A stretch of 64,000 bases of DNA, taken from an uncultured Roseovarius sp. GTDB taxonomy: Bacteria > Pseudomonadota > Alphaproteobacteria > Rhodobacterales > Rhodobacteraceae. Every line of letters starts with the position of its first letter. Position 1 is the first letter of the stretch. The notes below the pieces were generated by a model. The model was given only the letters and a program-made list of their open reading frames with translations, did no database searches and was not told the DNA's origin. The stretch lies in assembly GCA_947503145.1 (NCBI GenBank), contig CANNCP010000013.1, positions 19,925 through 83,924 of the forward strand, written 5' to 3'. Made by a program: the position numbers and the translations under genes. Below, one piece after another: positions 44,879-53,264 of this stretch.

Positions 44879-45166
44879 ATGAATGAATCTGAAACTCCTG
44901 TTGAGAAATCGAGCACGATGCCGGTGATGAAATACGCCATGTGGGCCTGCTGCGCGGTGATGCTGCTTCCAATCGCAGCGTTCGTGATGGCGGGGGGACT
45001 TGCGGGCGGATTGACCTCCGGGCTCTACGTCTTCGCACCTCTGCTTTTGTGCGTCGCCGCACATTTGATCATGCATCGGATGATGGGAAAATCATGCCAT
45101 GATACGAAGAGCGAGCGGACCGATGATGTTGCGATCCAGGTGGATCAAAAAGTAGCCGCCGATTAG
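44879..45166 (+). CDS. Small membrane protein of the CueR-box operon
   Basis: 95 aa from ATG 44879 (GGAG at 44863); an in-frame ATG at 44858 would leave almost no leader after the promoter. Two helices, MKYAMWACCAVMLLPIAAFV and GLYVFAPLLLCVAAHLIMHR, then MMGKSCHDTKSE. The HLIMHRMM end resembles the DUF2933 pattern seen at 24831 but I am not sure of the family. Cys, His and Met near the membrane suggest metal contact; the function is unknown. Confidence 0.65.
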   Translation: MNESETPVEKSSTMPVMKYAMWACCAVMLLPIAAFVMAGGLAGGLTSGLYVFAPLLLCVAAHLIMHRMMGKSCHDTKSERTDDVAIQVDQKVAAD

Positions 45167-45172
45167 GCCGGG

Positions 45173-45403
45173 GTGAGATTGGGTATCGTTCGCCGTCTTC
45201 TGCCGCTTTGGGCGATGCTCTTACTTGGCGCCTGCGCCCAGACCATCGCGCAATGCGAGCGAAGCGGTGATGTCCGGCTCTCTTCGAGCGGTCAGGTGGC
45301 CGACCTGCCTGCAGGTTGTGAGGTAAAGGAAATAACGGGCAGTGGGCTGGCAGTGCTTGAATGTCGGGACGGCAGGGAGGGCTTCGCCTTCGCTTTGGAA
45401 TAG
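45173..45403 (+). CDS. Small predicted lipoprotein
   Basis: 76 aa from GTG 45173. Signal peptide VRRLLPLWAMLL and lipobox LGAC, giving a lipidated Cys. The mature domain has three further Cys (CERSGD, GCEVKE, LECRDG). No family recognised. It sits 6 bp after the membrane protein and 18 bp before a DsbA-type gene, consistent with an envelope role under thiol or copper stress. Confidence 0.6.
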   Translation: MRLGIVRRLLPLWAMLLLGACAQTIAQCERSGDVRLSSSGQVADLPAGCEVKEITGSGLAVLECRDGREGFAFALE

Positions 45404-45421
45404 TTGTGAAGGTGATGGGAT

Positions 45422-46192
45422 ATGATTGAAGGACGGCGGAATACATTGGCAGTTCTTGCGACTGTTGCGGCCGCCTACGCCGGGTTTTGGTATTTTCCGG
45501 ATCTCGGTTCGACCGAACTCAACTTCGAGGACGTTCAATACCCGCGGGGCTTTCGCAGGCTGTCCGCCAGCGAAAGCTCGAGCGGCTTCGATCTCTTCAT
45601 CGGAATGAACGCCATGGGCCCGGATAGTCTGGCGGATGCCGAAGCGCGGGTCAGGGCAGATATCTGCGGTGCGCTCTACGGCGATGACCTGTCTGAAACA
45701 CAGCGCGTTCCGGTGGCGTTTTTTACAGAGTATTATTGCCCTTATTGCCGTGTTCAGACCAGGACGCTTGCGGCGCTCGATGCACGTCCCGACAGCAACC
45801 TGCGTGCCATCTGGCACGAATTGCCGCTTCTCGGGCAATCGTCGGAGGTCGCGGCCAAGGCGGCGCTGGCGGCGAAACGCCAAGGTGCCTATGTCGCATT
45901 TCATGAACGGCTCATGAAATCCTCGTTTGTGGCGACACCGAAATATTTACAGGCTTTGGCGCGAGACATCGGTGTCGATCACCAACGCCTGATTACCGAC
46001 ATGCGAAGCGCCCCTGTTACCGAAGAATTGGAAAACAGTGCTGCTCTCGCACGGGTATTCGGCATTTTTGGAACGCCCGCCCTGATAATCGGGCGAACGA
46101 TCATCCAGGGCCAGATCGATGAGAAGACCATTCTGCGTGTTGCCGAGATGGAAATCGAGGAAGATTGGACGTCCCAGTGTCAGACAGCGTGA
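45422..46192 (+). CDS. DsbA-family thiol oxidoreductase
   Basis: 256 aa. N-terminal anchor NTLAVLATVAAAYAGFWYF, a 70-residue spacer, then thioredoxin fold with VAFFTEYYCPYCRVQTRTL (CPYC near 109-112) and GIFGTPALIIGRTIIQGQ (cis-Pro loop). Similar in plan to the DsbA at 39066 but membrane-tethered. Its stop overlaps the DsbD-like start (TGATG at 46190-46194), so the pair is an oxidase/isomerase plus its reductant supplier, as in Scs copper-tolerance systems. Confidence 0.88.
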   Translation: MIEGRRNTLAVLATVAAAYAGFWYFPDLGSTELNFEDVQYPRGFRRLSASESSSGFDLFIGMNAMGPDSLADAEARVRADICGALYGDDLSETQRVPVAFFTEYYCPYCRVQTRTLAALDARPDSNLRAIWHELPLLGQSSEVAAKAALAAKRQGAYVAFHERLMKSSFVATPKYLQALARDIGVDHQRLITDMRSAPVTEELENSAALARVFGIFGTPALIIGRTIIQGQIDEKTILRVAEMEIEEDWTSQCQTA

Positions 46193-48306
46193 TGAACAAA
46201 TTCTCGCGGCTTTTCGTCGCAAAGCTGATTCTGCTGGCCTGCCTCGGTTTTCTCGGCGCGGGGCTGGCCAGTATGTCGAACGCCGCCGAATCCGGGAGCT
46301 TTTCCAACCCCGCTCTCGAGGCGCGTCTGATCGCAGCCGAAAACGGAGTCGGCCCGAACGCGACGTCCCTGTCCGCCGGGCTGCATCTGGAGTTGGGCGA
46401 GGGCTGGAAGACCTATTGGCGGTCCCCGGGCGAGGTCGGCATCCCGCCCTCGATCGACTGGGCGGGATCGGAGAATGTGGAAGAGGTCGAATTGCTCTGG
46501 CCCGCCCCGGAACGGTTCACGGCCTTCGGGATCGAGAATTTCGGATATCACGACGAGGTCGTATTTCCGCTGCGTATCGCATTGTCAGACCCCGGCGCGC
46601 CGGTGCGGTTGAATGCCGATGTCACGCTTCTGACCTGCTCGACCGTTTGCGTCCCGCAGGAGTTCACACTGACCCTGTCACTGCCGCGCGCGAGCGGAAT
46701 CGACACGCGGTCGGCGGCGCTCATTTCCGCCTATGCGGAAAAGGTGCCGGACGAGGGGGCCGAGAGCGGTATCAGGGTCCAGTCGGCCCATCTCGACCCG
46801 GACATGACCGCGCTGACGCTGGCCGCGCGCAGCGAGCAGCCATTTGCGGGTCCGGATGTTTTTCCCGAACTGGGCGCGGGCACAGCATTCGGCGAGCCCG
46901 ATATTCGTCTGGGCGAGGGCGGCCGTCTGCTCTGGGCGCGTCTGCCGGTTCTGAGCGCAGCCGCCAACCTGCCCGATCTGCGGATTACCGTGACCGATGG
47001 CGACCGTGCGGCCAGCCTTTTCGCCGAGTTGACGGATGAAGCAGCGAAGCCGCCCTTCACTCTGGACCGCGTACTGCCCGGTGTTGCGGAACTGGCCTGG
47101 ATTGCCGTGATCGCCTTTCTCGGCGGTCTCATCCTGAACGTCATGCCATGCGTGCTGCCGGTGCTGTCCATCAAGCTGTCCTCGGCGATGAAGAGCCGCG
47201 ACCAGGGCGTGGGCCGCATCCGCAAGGGGTTCGCCGTCTCCGCGCTCGGCGTATTGGCGTTCATGTGGTCGCTTGCGGCGCTGACCATCGCGGCGCGCGG
47301 TCTCGGGATGACGGTGGGCTGGGGGCTGCAATTCCAGAATCCCGTCTTTCTGGCAGTCATGTTCCTTGTCCTGGCCGTGTTTTCCGCCAACCTTTTCGGG
47401 GCATTCGAGATCGAGTTGCCTTCCTCAATGCAAACCCGGCTCGCGCGTGCGGGCGGCGGCAAAGGCTATGGTGGCGACTTTGCCACGGGCGCCTTCGCCG
47501 CCATCCTCGCGACACCCTGTTCGGCGCCGTTTCTCGGCACCGCCGTGGCCTTTGCGCTTGCCGGACGCGCGCTCGATATCGCGGTGATCTTCACTGCACT
47601 GGGGATCGGTCTGGCCTTGCCCTATCTCATCGTTGCCGCGTTTCCGGCGGCGATCTCGCGCCTGCCGAAGCCGGGCCGCTGGATGCTGTGGCTGAAGATT
47701 CTGCTCGGGCTGGCATTGGCGGGCACCGCCGGCTGGCTGTTCTGGGTGCTGATCGGCGTTGGCGGCATGGCGTCCGCGCTCGCGGTTCTGGCAGCCAGTG
47801 CAATCCTGGTCGCGCTTCTGTCCGCCAAGCGCCTGGCCGCAGGCCCCCGCTTGTCCGGGGCTGCGGCCACGGGCGCGTTGGCCATCTTCCTGGCGGGATT
47901 CCTTTCTGCGGCCGGCACGCCGAACGCCAAGCCGGCGACGGACTGGGCCGCATTCGACCGTCGAGAAATTCCGAAGCTCGTGTCGCGCGGAGAGGTGGTT
48001 TTCGTGGATGTGACCGCCGATTGGTGTCTCACCTGCAAGGCCAACAAGGCGCTCGTGCTTGACCGCGCGCCGGTTCGAACGGCCCTTCGCGCGCCGGGCG
48101 TGACGGCGATGCAGGCCGATTGGACCCGGCCCGACGAGGCAATCTCGCGCTATCTGGAGACCTTCGACCGCTACGGTATTCCGTTCAACGCTGTCTATGG
48201 ACCCGGCGCTCCCGAGGGTATCGTCCTGCCCGAGCTCCTGTCGTCCGAAGCGGTTCTATCAGCGCTCGAGAAGGCGGCGGAGCGCGCGGTGGCGTCGGGC
48301 GGATAG
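46192..48306 (+). CDS. DsbD/ScsB-like thiol:disulfide interchange membrane protein
   Basis: 704 aa from ATG 46192. Signal peptide, then a DsbD-alpha-like periplasmic domain with CSTVCVPQEF (near 155-164). The membrane domain holds NVMPCVLPVLSIKLSSAMK and TPCSAPFLGTAVAF, whose Cys pair shuttles electrons, and a C-terminal thioredoxin domain has VTADWCLTCKANKAL (near 610). The plan matches ScsB, which passes cytoplasmic reducing power to periplasmic thiol proteins and is linked to copper tolerance. It is coupled to the upstream DsbA. Confidence 0.9.
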   Translation: MNKFSRLFVAKLILLACLGFLGAGLASMSNAAESGSFSNPALEARLIAAENGVGPNATSLSAGLHLELGEGWKTYWRSPGEVGIPPSIDWAGSENVEEVELLWPAPERFTAFGIENFGYHDEVVFPLRIALSDPGAPVRLNADVTLLTCSTVCVPQEFTLTLSLPRASGIDTRSAALISAYAEKVPDEGAESGIRVQSAHLDPDMTALTLAARSEQPFAGPDVFPELGAGTAFGEPDIRLGEGGRLLWARLPVLSAAANLPDLRITVTDGDRAASLFAELTDEAAKPPFTLDRVLPGVAELAWIAVIAFLGGLILNVMPCVLPVLSIKLSSAMKSRDQGVGRIRKGFAVSALGVLAFMWSLAALTIAARGLGMTVGWGLQFQNPVFLAVMFLVLAVFSANLFGAFEIELPSSMQTRLARAGGGKGYGGDFATGAFAAILATPCSAPFLGTAVAFALAGRALDIAVIFTALGIGLALPYLIVAAFPAAISRLPKPGRWMLWLKILLGLALAGTAGWLFWVLIGVGGMASALAVLAASAILVALLSAKRLAAGPRLSGAAATGALAIFLAGFLSAAGTPNAKPATDWAAFDRREIPKLVSRGEVVFVDVTADWCLTCKANKALVLDRAPVRTALRAPGVTAMQADWTRPDEAISRYLETFDRYGIPFNAVYGPGAPEGIVLPELLSSEAVLSALEKAAERAVASGG

Positions 48307-48360
48307 GGCGCGCTCTTCATGTGGGGAGGCATCAATAAACTGCCACGGAAAGGAGGTTCG

Positions 48361-49305
48361 ATGAGTTCCGAAACAGAATTCCATATTCGTGGACACGGAT
48401 CGCACATGCCGACAAGCGGGCGGGGTATGGTCATCTCGGCCTGGCTGACCGGCGTCTATTTCATCATTGAGCTTGGTATCGGGCTCTGGACCGGATCGAT
48501 CGCTGTCCTGTCGGATGCATTCCACACGTTTTCCGCCGTGGGCGGAATCCTCGTCGCCGTGGGCGCGGCCCGGCTTTCCCGGCGGCCTGCCGATGCAACA
48601 TTCAGCTTTGGCTGGTACCGCTCCGAAATCCTCGGCGCGCTGGTGAATGGCGGGTTCCTGGCCGGAATGGCCTTCGTCGTTATCTATATGGCCGCGATGC
48701 GGCTGAACGCGCCCATCGACCTGCCGACAGGGCCAATGCTGCTTGCTGCAGCCGGGGGTCTTGTGACGGAGTTCATTTCGCTTGGCCTCATCTGGAAACA
48801 GAGCCGGAGCGACATGAACGTGCGCGGCGCGCTCTGGCACATCATCCAGACCTTCGTGGGCAGCCTGCTCATCATCGTCACGGCGCTGGTGATCCGCTTT
48901 ACCGGTTTCCTGATGATCGACCCACTTCTGGGCATGGCTTTCGGCTTCGTGCTGCTCTGGGCCAGCTGGGGCATCCTGCGGGATGCGGCGCGGCTCTTGA
49001 TGGAGGCAGCGCCGAGCGAGATAGATTTGAACTCGGTGATCGCGGATCTGGAAGCGTTCGACGGTGTGCACGACGCGCATCATGTCCACGCATGGACATT
49101 GACCAGCGGGCGGAACGTGTTTTCGGCGCACCTTCGCGTGGGTGACGGCGTGGACCCGCAGGCGGTGCAACGACGGGCGCACCGCTTGCTGCGCCGCGAT
49201 CACGGCTTCTTCTTCGTAACGCTCCAGACTGAAACCGAGTGTCTGGACGAGTCGGGTGCCGAGACGATCGATATCACCTCGGGCCATCAGGTCGGCCATG
49301 TCTGA
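48361..49305 (+). CDS. Cation diffusion facilitator (CDF) transporter with altered metal site
   Basis: 314 aa from ATG 48361 behind GGAAAGGAGG. Six membrane helices and a C-terminal domain rich in His (VHDAHHVHAWTL, about 239-250). ZitB/CzcD-type transporters bind Zn through HxxxD in TM2 and TM5; here TM2 reads SDAFHTFSAVGG (H55, Ala59) and TM5 reads HIIQTFVGS (H160, Thr164), so both Asp are lost while both His remain. Metal specificity is therefore probably changed. It follows the DsbD gene by 54 bp, in the CueR-box operon. Confidence 0.88.
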   Translation: MSSETEFHIRGHGSHMPTSGRGMVISAWLTGVYFIIELGIGLWTGSIAVLSDAFHTFSAVGGILVAVGAARLSRRPADATFSFGWYRSEILGALVNGGFLAGMAFVVIYMAAMRLNAPIDLPTGPMLLAAAGGLVTEFISLGLIWKQSRSDMNVRGALWHIIQTFVGSLLIIVTALVIRFTGFLMIDPLLGMAFGFVLLWASWGILRDAARLLMEAAPSEIDLNSVIADLEAFDGVHDAHHVHAWTLTSGRNVFSAHLRVGDGVDPQAVQRRAHRLLRRDHGFFFVTLQTETECLDESGAETIDITSGHQVGHV

Positions 49306-50074
49306 CGGTTCGCTCCGCTTGTGGCTGGCACGCAAGCTGATCGGGCGCATCGTCGCCCGGGCGGCGGGGCGCGGCCTTGCCACGCGCGGCCTGCGCGACA
49401 CGGAGGGGTGCGAGATCCGTTGGCTGACGCCCGAAATCGAGGCATTCGTGGTGGCGATGACCGCGGAAACCGTCCGCCTTCGCCCCCATGCGCAGCAGGC
49501 AGAGCTTCCGACTTTCGGTAGCCGGCTGATGGTGGAAATGGCGATCTGGACGATTGCGGCCGACCGCAGCCTGCGCGCTTGTGGCATCGCGCCCGAGACC
49601 GCGCGACAGGTGGTCGCCGATCTCGGCTGGGACATCTACCGGCGGATGCTGGCGCTCAGCGCATTGCCCGTGCGCCTGCTCACCCGCGATTCCGGCCGTC
49701 GGCTGCGCTGGACCATCCGCGCGCTGCTGGTGTTTCCCTTCGCGCCCTCCGGTGCGCCGGGTTACGCCGTTCGGGTCAGCCGGGACGGGGACGACCTGTT
49801 CACGCATTTCACCCATTGCCCGCCGCAGAGCTTCGTGCGCCGCATCGCCCGGGCGGAGGACGATCCTGAGTCGCTGGAGTCGTTCCGGCAGAGCTGGTGC
49901 CGCTACGACTGGCCCGGTGCCGACGTCATCGCCGGGGATGGCCAGCGCGGTCACTATCGCCGCCGGCGTACTCTGTCCCATGGCGACCCGGTCTGCGACA
50001 TGTGCTGGATCGGGAACGCGAGCCGCGACGCAATAAGTGGCCAGGAGGACCGCGACGAGCCGGCGGCGTCCTGA
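49298..50074 (+). CDS. Possible L-2-amino-thiazoline-4-carboxylic acid hydrolase-family protein
   Basis: 258 aa from ATG 49298, overlapping the CDF stop by 8 bp. Cytosolic-looking, Arg-rich. The C-terminal pattern THCPPQSFVRRIARAED, then YDWPGADVIAGDG and RTLSHGDPVCDMCWIGNA, resembles the ATC hydrolase-like fold, where a CDFRF-type end is usual. The match is partial (CDMCW). In that family the substrate is a cysteine-derived ring, which would fit thiol metabolism next to DsbA/DsbD, but I hold this loosely. Confidence 0.5.
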   Translation: MSDGSLRLWLARKLIGRIVARAAGRGLATRGLRDTEGCEIRWLTPEIEAFVVAMTAETVRLRPHAQQAELPTFGSRLMVEMAIWTIAADRSLRACGIAPETARQVVADLGWDIYRRMLALSALPVRLLTRDSGRRLRWTIRALLVFPFAPSGAPGYAVRVSRDGDDLFTHFTHCPPQSFVRRIARAEDDPESLESFRQSWCRYDWPGADVIAGDGQRGHYRRRRTLSHGDPVCDMCWIGNASRDAISGQEDRDEPAAS

Positions 50075-50106
50075 GAGCGTGAACGAGAGAGGATCAGAAC
50101 CGACCC

Positions 50107-51021
50107 ATGCGCACCATCCTGTTACTGCTTCTCATCACCTTCTCGGAGGCGACAATCGGCGTCTTCGTCAAGCTGACAGGCGGTCTGATCCCGATCCACA
50201 CGGTGAATTTCTACGCCATCCTCACGGCCGCGCTGTTCCTCATGATTCTGATGCCGTTCGCAACCGGGAACCCGCTTCGCGTTCCGTGGAAGAACCTCAA
50301 GGACACCGCCATCATCGGTATGCTGATCGCCACCCAGATCAGCGTCTTCAATTACGCCATGACCCTGGTGCCGATTGCCAACGCGGTCATTTTCTGGAGT
50401 ATCGCGCCGTTCTTCACCTTCATATTCTCGGCGCTGTTTCTCGATGAGAAAGCAAGCTGGGGTCACTACCTGACCTTCGCGGTCGCCATCATGGGCATTG
50501 TTCTCGCGAAACCGCTGGAGGGCGGATACATGGTCGGAAATCTTGTCGCGCTTGCCGATGGGGCGATCTATGCCGCGATGATCACCTACATGCGCCACGA
50601 AGGCAAATCCGAGACCGGTAACGACATCGCCTGGTCCATGCTTGTTGCCGCCCTCGTGCTGTCGCCGGTGCTGGTGATCTTCGGACCCGGCGACATCATG
50701 GCAATGACAGTCAATGAGCGGATCGGCATTGCTGCTCCGGCCGGGCTCTGGGCGCTGATGCTGGGACTGGTCTCTACCGGGTTCGCCTATTTCGGCATCT
50801 CGCTTGTGCTGAAGACGCTGAACGCCAACGTCTATTCGCTGGTCGACATCATCGTATCGCCGGTGGTTGCGGCAACGCTGGGCTTTCTCGTATTCGGAGA
50901 GGTCCCGGCGACGGGCATGATCTATGGCGGCGCGTTGCTTCTGACGGCCGGGTTCGTCCTGACCCGTCTGACCACCCGGGACGATCCAAACCTTGCGGCG
51001 CATCCCTGTCAGTGCACCTGA
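50107..51021 (+). CDS. EamA/DMT-superfamily transporter
   Basis: 304 aa, ten hydrophobic helices in two EamA repeats: LLITFSEATIGVFVKLTGG to GIVLAKPL, and VALADGAIYAAMITYMRHEG to GGALLLTAGFVLTRL. The family exports metabolites such as amino acids or cysteine derivatives; the substrate cannot be told from sequence. The C-terminus has Cys-x-Cys (HPCQCT). Last rightward gene of the operon, converging on ccmI with 36 bp between. Confidence 0.88.
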   Translation: MRTILLLLLITFSEATIGVFVKLTGGLIPIHTVNFYAILTAALFLMILMPFATGNPLRVPWKNLKDTAIIGMLIATQISVFNYAMTLVPIANAVIFWSIAPFFTFIFSALFLDEKASWGHYLTFAVAIMGIVLAKPLEGGYMVGNLVALADGAIYAAMITYMRHEGKSETGNDIAWSMLVAALVLSPVLVIFGPGDIMAMTVNERIGIAAPAGLWALMLGLVSTGFAYFGISLVLKTLNANVYSLVDIIVSPVVAATLGFLVFGEVPATGMIYGGALLLTAGFVLTRLTTRDDPNLAAHPCQCT

Positions 51022-51057
51022 TCGCATTGGCAGGGAAACCATAGCGCTGTTTCGGCC

Positions 51058-52227
51058 TCAGCCGGGCAGCTCTGACATCGCCTGCCGGATTTCCTGCGCA
51101 CGCGGGTCGTCGGGAGGCAGGGTCTCGGCGAGCCTGTTGGCGGTCAGATATGCCTCCCGCGCCTTCGCCGCCTCACCGAGGACGCGATAGGCGTTGCCCA
51201 GTCGCATCCAGCCATCCAGGTCATCAGGGTCGTCCCGCAGCCGCTCGGCCAGCCGCTCAACCATCGAGCGAATAAAGGCGGCCCTGTCGTCCTCGCTCAT
51301 GTCCGCTGCGGCGGCGACATCGCCCGCGGTGGGGCCCGGCGTATCGCCGCCAGCCGTGGGCGCGAATGCCGCGAGGCTGACCGGCTCGCGGCCGAGCGTC
51401 TCGCCGATGCTGTTGGCCTGCGCGACGAACGCCTCCATCCAGGGCGCGGGGCCATTGGCCGCGTCCAGCCGGGCAATCAGCAGATCGTGGGCCTCCGCGC
51501 CGTCGCCCGCCTGATCGAGCGCGATGGCCTCGTAGTACGTGGCCGCCGGATTGGACGGATCCATGTCGCGTGCCCGTCCGATGGCCGCGCGGGCCGCGGG
51601 CGTCACGATCCCGTCATCCGCGGCGATCAGCGCCTCGGCGTATTGCGACAGGATGGCCGAACTGGCATCCGGGCGCTCGGTCACGTTCTCCATGGCGGAT
51701 ACCGCATCCCTGTAGCGGCCCATGCGCATGTAGGTTTGGCCAAGCAACATCCACCCCTCGGTCGGGCCACCGCCCGGATCGCTTTGCAGGCGCTCCAGCA
51801 AACGTACCGTCAACCCGGCGATTTCAACCTGCTGGTTTCGCTCCGCCTCACGCTCGGCGAACGCGATGCTCGGCATGTCGGGCGATCCCAGTTGCAGGTA
51901 GAGCGCTGCCGCGGCCACAGGCACCGTCAAGGCGGTCGCCCAGACGACGACGCCGGCGGAGCGACCCGACATCGCCGGCCGCGCGCGTTGGCCTTTCCGT
52001 TCCAGCGACAGGATACGCCGCTTGATCTCGATCCGGGCGGCGCGGGCTTCCTCCGGCGAGATCAGGCCGCGTTCCGCATCGGCGTCCACCTCCCGCAGCT
52101 GATCGGAGAGGATGGAAATGGAGCCGTCGGTTCGGTCGGAAACCTTCGATCCGAAGGACCGCAGTGGAAGCAGCAGGAAACCTGCGGCAAGCAGCGCCAG
52201 AAACGCAAAGACAATCCAGAGCATCAC
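51058..52227 (-). CDS. ccmI: Cytochrome c biogenesis protein CcmI (CycH)
   Basis: 389 aa. Two membrane helices near residues 2-22 and 97-115 flank a charged loop with LSDQLREVDADAERGLIS, the CcmI N-terminal signature. The periplasmic part has TPR repeats (WMLLGQTYMRMGRYRDAVSA; WMRLGNAYRVLGEAAKAREA). CcmI holds apocytochrome c for haem ligation. Last of the leftward ccmFGHI set, overlapping ccmH by 4 bp. Confidence 0.92.
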   Translation of the reverse strand: MMLWIVFAFLALLAAGFLLLPLRSFGSKVSDRTDGSISILSDQLREVDADAERGLISPEEARAARIEIKRRILSLERKGQRARPAMSGRSAGVVVWATALTVPVAAAALYLQLGSPDMPSIAFAEREAERNQQVEIAGLTVRLLERLQSDPGGGPTEGWMLLGQTYMRMGRYRDAVSAMENVTERPDASSAILSQYAEALIAADDGIVTPAARAAIGRARDMDPSNPAATYYEAIALDQAGDGAEAHDLLIARLDAANGPAPWMEAFVAQANSIGETLGREPVSLAAFAPTAGGDTPGPTAGDVAAAADMSEDDRAAFIRSMVERLAERLRDDPDDLDGWMRLGNAYRVLGEAAKAREAYLTANRLAETLPPDDPRAQEIRQAMSELPG

Positions 52228-52700
52228 GGCTCATTCCTTTCGCGCTGCGCCAACAGTTCGGAAACCCGGCGCTCTTCTTCGGCGCTCAGGCCTGCCTTCG
52301 CCTTGCGCCGACCGGACCTGGCAAGGACCGCGACCACACCGCCGGCCCCCAGCAAAAAGAGTGCGAGCGGCGTCAACCAAAGAGCATAGGTTTCCGGTTT
52401 GAATGGCGGTTTCAACAGGACATAATCGCCATAGCGCGCCTGAATGTAATCCAGCACCTGCTGATCGGTGTCTCCGGCAACCAGCCTTTCACGGACCAGC
52501 AGCCGCAGATCGCGCGCAACGCCCGCGTTCGAGCTGTCGATGTCCTGGTTCTGGCAGACCACACAGCGCAAGTCTTTGGAGATCTCTCTCGCACGGGTCT
52601 CAAGGATCGGATCAGCCAGCATTTCGTCGGGTTCGACGGCATGGGAGGCAAGCGGCAAGGCGATCACGATCAGGATCGTCAGCACGACAATTCGGATCAT
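52224..52700 (-). CDS. ccmH: Cytochrome c biogenesis protein CcmH (CycL)
   Basis: 158 aa from ATG 52700. Signal peptide, then ISKDLRCVVCQNQDIDSSNA with the CVVC redox pair (about 44-47), VRERLVAGDTDQQVLDYIQARYGDYVLLKPPF and a C-terminal helix. CcmH reduces apocytochrome haem-binding cysteines. It overlaps ccmG by 4 bp and ccmI by 4 bp. Confidence 0.95.
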   Translation of the reverse strand: MIRIVVLTILIVIALPLASHAVEPDEMLADPILETRAREISKDLRCVVCQNQDIDSSNAGVARDLRLLVRERLVAGDTDQQVLDYIQARYGDYVLLKPPFKPETYALWLTPLALFLLGAGGVVAVLARSGRRKAKAGLSAEEERRVSELLAQRERNEP

Positions 52701-53260
52701 GTTCCCGCTCCTGTTGCAGCACGTGCCTGCGCGAGCGCGGTTGCGAACTTCTCTTCCGCCTCTGCGCCGACGACCGGGCCGACATAGCGGAAAAGAACCG
52801 TGCCGTTGCCCGAGACGATGAAGGTTTCCGGCACGCCTGAAATGCCCCACTCGATCCCGGCGCGGCCGTTCAGATCGGATCCGATCCGCTCATAGGGGTT
52901 GCCCAGGTTCTCCAGCCAGGCGCGCGCGTCCTCGGGCTTGTCCTTGTAGTTGATGCCCATGAGTCGCACGCCGCCCTGTTCGACCATTCGGGTCAGGACC
53001 GCATGTTCGGCCCGGCAGGGGACGCACCAGGAGGCGAAGACATTGACCACGACCGGCGCAGGATTGTCCGTCAGGTCCGCCCGTGACAGGCCGGGCACAC
53101 CCACGTGATCCACCGGCGCCAGATCGAATTCCGGTGCCGGCTGAGAGATCAGCACCGACGGGATCGCGTTCGGGTCGCGGCTTGGATTGAGGCCCCAGAG
53201 AAAGAAACCGCCGACAATCAGCGCAATCAGGATCGGCAGGGCGGCGAGGGCTCGGGTCAT
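52697..53260 (-). CDS. ccmG: Thiol:disulfide interchange protein CcmG (DsbE)
   Basis: 187 aa from ATG 53260. N-terminal anchor ALAALPILIALIVGGFFLWG; thioredoxin domain with VNVFASWCVPCRAEHAVL (WCVPC active site near 76-80), GINYKDKPEDARAWL and GISGVPETFIVSGNG (cis-Pro). It keeps CcmH and apocytochromes reduced. 4 bp after the ccmF stop. Confidence 0.95.
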   Translation of the reverse strand: MTRALAALPILIALIVGGFFLWGLNPSRDPNAIPSVLISQPAPEFDLAPVDHVGVPGLSRADLTDNPAPVVVNVFASWCVPCRAEHAVLTRMVEQGGVRLMGINYKDKPEDARAWLENLGNPYERIGSDLNGRAGIEWGISGVPETFIVSGNGTVLFRYVGPVVGAEAEEKFATALAQARAATGAGT

Positions 53261-53264
53261 GGAC

